Below, in pieces: positions 61,291 to 64,000 of a stretch of DNA of 64,000 nucleotides (position 1 is its first letter; every line of letters starts with the position of its first letter). The stretch spans positions 62,001 through 126,000 of the forward strand of contig NZ_PQSS01000013.1 of assembly GCF_002920535.1 (NCBI RefSeq). The letters run 5' to 3'. Made by a program: the position numbers and the translations under genes. The notes under the pieces are model-generated. The model made no database searches. It worked only from the letters and a program-made list of their open reading frames with translations, and had not been told where the DNA came from. Source of the DNA: Streptomyces sp. Ru71. GTDB lineage: Bacteria; Actinomycetota; Actinomycetes; Streptomycetales; Streptomycetaceae.

Positions 61291-62598
61291 GTGGACACGT
61301 TCTACCTGGTCAATGCCCGGATCATCGACGGCAGCGGGGCCGACCCCGTCGAGACCGGCTGGATCCGTGTCGAGGGCCGGCGCATCACGGGCGTGGGCCG
61401 GTCCGTTGTCGACACCGGCCGTAACCAGGTCATCGACGCCGGCGGCCGCACCGTCCTGCCGGGTCTGATCGACGCCCACACCCACCTCGCGGCCACCGAG
61501 ATGCTCAACCTGGTGGACACGGTCTCTCGACCCGTTCTGGCCGCGAAGACCTTCGCCAACATGCGCCAGACACTGGCTGCCGGCTTCACCACCGTGCGGG
61601 ACGCCGGGTTCACGGACTACGGGTTCAAGCAGGCGGTGGAGGCCGGCCTTGTCCCGGGCCCCCGGATGTTTCTTGCGACCGGCCCCCTGAGCCAGACCGG
61701 CGGGCACAGCGACTTTCGGCCAGCGGAGGTGCAAGACCGGCAGCGGCCCAGCGACGGTCTGTACCACCCTGGTGTTGTCGTCGATGGTGTCGCACAGTGC
61801 CAATGGGGCGCCCGAGAGGTGCTGCGCCGCGGGGCGGACCAGATCAAGATCATGGCCGGGGGCGGCTGTACGTCCCCGACCGACCACGTGACCCACACGC
61901 AGTTCACCGCCGAGGAGATCGCGGCCATCGTCCAAGAGGCGCGGGCCCGGCACACCTACGTCATGGCGCACGGTTACACGCCTGAGTCGATCCGGACCTG
62001 TGTCGCGGCCGGTGTGCGCAGTATCGAGCACGCCAACCTGGTCGACGAGGAGGCCGCCGAGGCGATGGCCGTGGCCGGTACCTTCGCCGTTCCCACCATC
62101 GCTACGTTCGACCTGCTGGTTCGTGACGGGCAGGAGCAGGGCCTGACGCCCGACAGCGCCGCCCAGGCCGCGCAGGTGCTGGAGCGGGCGTACGAGGCCC
62201 TGCGCATCCTGCGGGACAAGGGCGTACGCATCGGCTCCGGCTCCGACGTCCTCGGCGCGCACCAGCCCTTCAAAGCACTGGAACTGCAGCTCAAGGCATC
62301 CGTGCTGGGCCCGCTGGACGCGATCGTGGCCGCGACGCGCACCAACGCCGAACTACTGGGGCTCGCCGACGACCTCGGCACACTCGCACCGGGGAAGATC
62401 GCCGACCTGCTCGTCGTCGACGGAAATCCCCTCGATGACATCTCGGTCCTGCAGGACAGCGGCCGCATCCACCTCGTGGTCAAGGACGGCCAGGTGGTGG
62501 TCGACCGGGTCGGCCCGTCCTCTGCCTCTTCACTCTCGTCCGTGTCGTCAACGCAGGCCTGGCGGCCGACGCTGGAACCGGAAGTTGTTGTGCCATGA
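61291..62598 (+). CDS. Metal-dependent amidohydrolase (imidazolonepropionase-like)
   Basis: GTG at 61291 with GAAGGAG upstream, 435 residues, no signal peptide. The motifs are all present: LIDAHTHLAATEM (H-x-H), QIKIMAGGGCTSPTDHVTHT (metal-bridging Lys), TYVMAHGYTPESIR and VRSIEHANLVDEE (metal His), IGSGSDVLGAHQP (catalytic Asp) and the end APGKIADLLVVDGNPLDD. It belongs to the Sgx9260-like/Xaa-Pro-type amidohydrolases, which hydrolyse amides or peptides such as acyl-amino acids. With the PucR gene before it and an MFS importer after it, it suggests uptake and hydrolysis of a small substrate. It overlaps the next gene (ATGA). Confidence 0.87.
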   Translation: MDTFYLVNARIIDGSGADPVETGWIRVEGRRITGVGRSVVDTGRNQVIDAGGRTVLPGLIDAHTHLAATEMLNLVDTVSRPVLAAKTFANMRQTLAAGFTTVRDAGFTDYGFKQAVEAGLVPGPRMFLATGPLSQTGGHSDFRPAEVQDRQRPSDGLYHPGVVVDGVAQCQWGAREVLRRGADQIKIMAGGGCTSPTDHVTHTQFTAEEIAAIVQEARARHTYVMAHGYTPESIRTCVAAGVRSIEHANLVDEEAAEAMAVAGTFAVPTIATFDLLVRDGQEQGLTPDSAAQAAQVLERAYEALRILRDKGVRIGSGSDVLGAHQPFKALELQLKASVLGPLDAIVAATRTNAELLGLADDLGTLAPGKIADLLVVDGNPLDDISVLQDSGRIHLVVKDGQVVVDRVGPSSASSLSSVSSTQAWRPTLEPEVVVP

Positions 62599-63101
62599 CC
62601 ACCGCAGTGATGCCCGCCCCGGCGCAGGGATCAACCCGTCCCGGCGTGAGCGCACGCACCCGCACCTCCCACCCCGGGGGCGGCGTCCTGCTGCAGGACG
62701 CCGCCCTCGCGGCCTGCCCGGCCGAGGCCAGGTGGCTCGGCTCGATCCGCTCGTTCGCCCGATCCGCGCTTAGCAGATGGCCGCTGTCGGCAGCCACATG
62801 CGATGCGGCGATGGCCGTCCTGGGCGAGTTCACGGCCAACGCCGTCGTGCATGGTCGTAGCGAGCTCTATCTTCTGATGATCCTGTCAGACCAGCACCTG
62901 GCGCTGTCCATTCGCGATTGCGGTGAGATCCGCCCGCCCTCTGAAGAGCCCGCCCTGGCGGACGACGAACACGGCCGCGGGCTGCTGATGGTGGACGTGC
63001 TGGCGGAGCGCTGGGAAGCCGAGAACACGGAGCTCGGCTGGTGCAGCACCGCCTGGCTGGCGGTACCGGCACCGGTTCAGCGCGACGTGGCCAAGACGTA
63101 G
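62595..63101 (+). CDS. ATP-binding protein of the anti-sigma (HATPase_c_2) type
   Basis: The ATG at 62595 overlaps the amidohydrolase stop. The 168 residues have an N-terminal basic extension, then the GHKL fold: AMAVLGEFTANAVVHGRSEL (N-box), LALSIRDCGEIRPP (G1-like) and DDEHGRGLLMVDVLAERWEA (G2-like). Streptomyces has many such single-domain kinases related to RsbW/SpoIIAB, and most have unknown partners. Coupling to a catabolic amidohydrolase is unusual; no sigma or STAS gene is adjacent. Confidence 0.85.
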   Translation: MTTAVMPAPAQGSTRPGVSARTRTSHPGGGVLLQDAALAACPAEARWLGSIRSFARSALSRWPLSAATCDAAMAVLGEFTANAVVHGRSELYLLMILSDQHLALSIRDCGEIRPPSEEPALADDEHGRGLLMVDVLAERWEAENTELGWCSTAWLAVPAPVQRDVAKT

Positions 63102-63297
63102 TGCACAGGCCACCGGGAGTTCTTCGTCAGATGCCCAAAGGGATGCAGGCGAACTCGGAACCGGTGCACATGTCTCCTGCCTTCCACGGCTCCTACGGTC
63201 CTTCCCACCAGCGGCGTTCCCCGCTCCTGGCCCTCCTCCCTCTTCGTTCGGGCCCGGCTCCCCCACAGCCCCAGCGCCCCCGATCCCGAGGACCGAC

Positions 63298-64000
63298 ATG
63301 AACCACATCGCACGGCTCGAACGTCTGCCTCTGAGCCGCATCCATCGCAAACTCCTGATCATCGGTGGTCTCGGATACACCTTCGACGGTGCCGACGCCG
63401 CGATCATCGCCTTCATCCTGCCGGTCGTCGCCCACCAGTGGGCCCTGAGCGCCGGGCAGATCTCCCTACTGGCCAGCGCGCTGCTCATCGGATTCCTGTT
63501 CGGTGCCCTCACGGCCGGCGCGCTCGGCGACAAGCTGGGCCGGAAGAGGGTGATGCTTGGGTCACTCATCGTGTACACGGGCATGACGCTGGTTGCCGCA
63601 TTCAGCCCGAACTACTGGGTGCTGTTCACCTTCCGCGTGCTGGCCGGCGCCGGTATCGGGGCGGAGAGCGCGATCATCGCTCCCTACCTGTCGGAGTTCG
63701 TGCCAGGCTGCCACCGTGGCCGGTTCATCGGCGCGGTCGCCGGCTTCTTCTCCTTTGGGTACGTTCTGTCCGCGCTGATCGGCCGGTACGTGATCTCACC
63801 GTTCGACAACGGGTGGCGGTACGCCCAGCTCATCCTGGCCGTGCCCATCCTGGCGGTGATCTGGTGGCGACGATCCATGCCGGAGTCCCCGCGCTACCTG
63901 CTGTCCAAGGGCCGCGTGGAGGAGGCGGAGCAGGTGGTGAGCGTGCTGGAGGACGCGGTGCGCAAGGAGACCGGTGCGACCCTGCCGCCCGTTCCCGACG
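63298..64000 (+). CDS. MFS transporter, 3' end outside window
   Basis: ATG at 63298 with GAGGA upstream. The 234 visible codons contain the first six helices of an MFS permease: GYTFDGADAAIIAFILPVVA (helix 1 with the D motif seen in aromatic-acid/sialate-type symporters), the signature GALGDKLGRKRVML between helices 2 and 3, RVLAGAGIGAESAIIAPYLS in helix 4, and MPESPRYLLSKGRVEEAE after helix 6. The family imports organic acids or sugars with protons. It is probably the importer for the amidohydrolase substrate. Confidence 0.88.
   Translation, partial: MNHIARLERLPLSRIHRKLLIIGGLGYTFDGADAAIIAFILPVVAHQWALSAGQISLLASALLIGFLFGALTAGALGDKLGRKRVMLGSLIVYTGMTLVAAFSPNYWVLFTFRVLAGAGIGAESAIIAPYLSEFVPGCHRGRFIGAVAGFFSFGYVLSALIGRYVISPFDNGWRYAQLILAVPILAVIWWRRSMPESPRYLLSKGRVEEAEQVVSVLEDAVRKETGATLPPVPD

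Overview
The window is high-GC actinobacterial DNA, almost certainly from a Streptomyces chromosome. The grounds are G/C-ending codons, frequent GTG starts, and Streptomyces-typical families: DUF6233, DUF6207, DUF5994, a SpoIIE-type phosphatase, an NhaA-thioredoxin fusion and a DUF5753 regulator. Insertion sequences, truncated genes and frameshifted remnants are dense, which fits an accessory chromosome arm rather than core. I saw no rRNA, tRNA or CRISPR array.

Layout. 1-5800: a regulator running off the left edge, divergent from a tiny secreted peptide with a repeated SISWD motif, then three exported proteins. Two of these are wall-active enzymes (NlpC/P60-like and Rpf-like) carrying the same seven-bladed lectin-like propeller. 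5860-11800: a SUFU-domain gene, then many fragments (IS tails, PAP2, SDR, MmcQ/YjbR, nitroreductase) around an intact MDR oxidoreductase. 11829-20394: TetR, NhaA-DsbA, a duplicated muconolactone-isomerase-like protein, a SpoIIE phosphatase, DUF5994, a DUF6207/DUF6233 cluster and a secreted HNH nuclease. 20530-30900: an intact IS5-type element with a -1 frameshift site, a decayed inverted copy, a barnase-like toxin tail fused to that copy and followed by a barstar gene, a GH43 remnant, and a membrane NACHT NTPase. 31200-33133: a compact three-gene cassette with an HTH/sigma-4-like regulator.

34492-46464 is a polymorphic-toxin locus on the minus strand. A LamG/FG-GAP surface protein comes first, then a 2300-residue RHS protein ending in a Hint domain and a NucA/NucB-type DNase, then an SMI1/KNR4 immunity gene that overlaps the toxin stop codon. 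47151-49240 holds a gene split by a single amber codon and an ISL3 remnant.

49386-55850 is a nested mobile structure. An IS21-family element (istA, istB and a zinc-ribbon gene) has its istB cut in two by a 3657-bp insertion at 50194-53850. Joining the flanks restores one continuous istB frame, so the boundaries are well constrained. The insertion carries two tyrosine-recombinase-like genes with a small HTH gene between them, plus a barstar-family gene as apparent cargo. This is the most interesting structure here.

56078-59455 holds more decayed genes (PLD-like, Ku tail, DUF6233), a CBS-domain membrane protein, small genes sharing a leader motif, and short ORFs broken by single TAG codons. 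From 59969 to the right edge an intact block encodes a PucR-like regulator, an amidohydrolase overlapping an anti-sigma-type ATPase, and an MFS transporter cut by the window end; it looks like a small catabolic unit.
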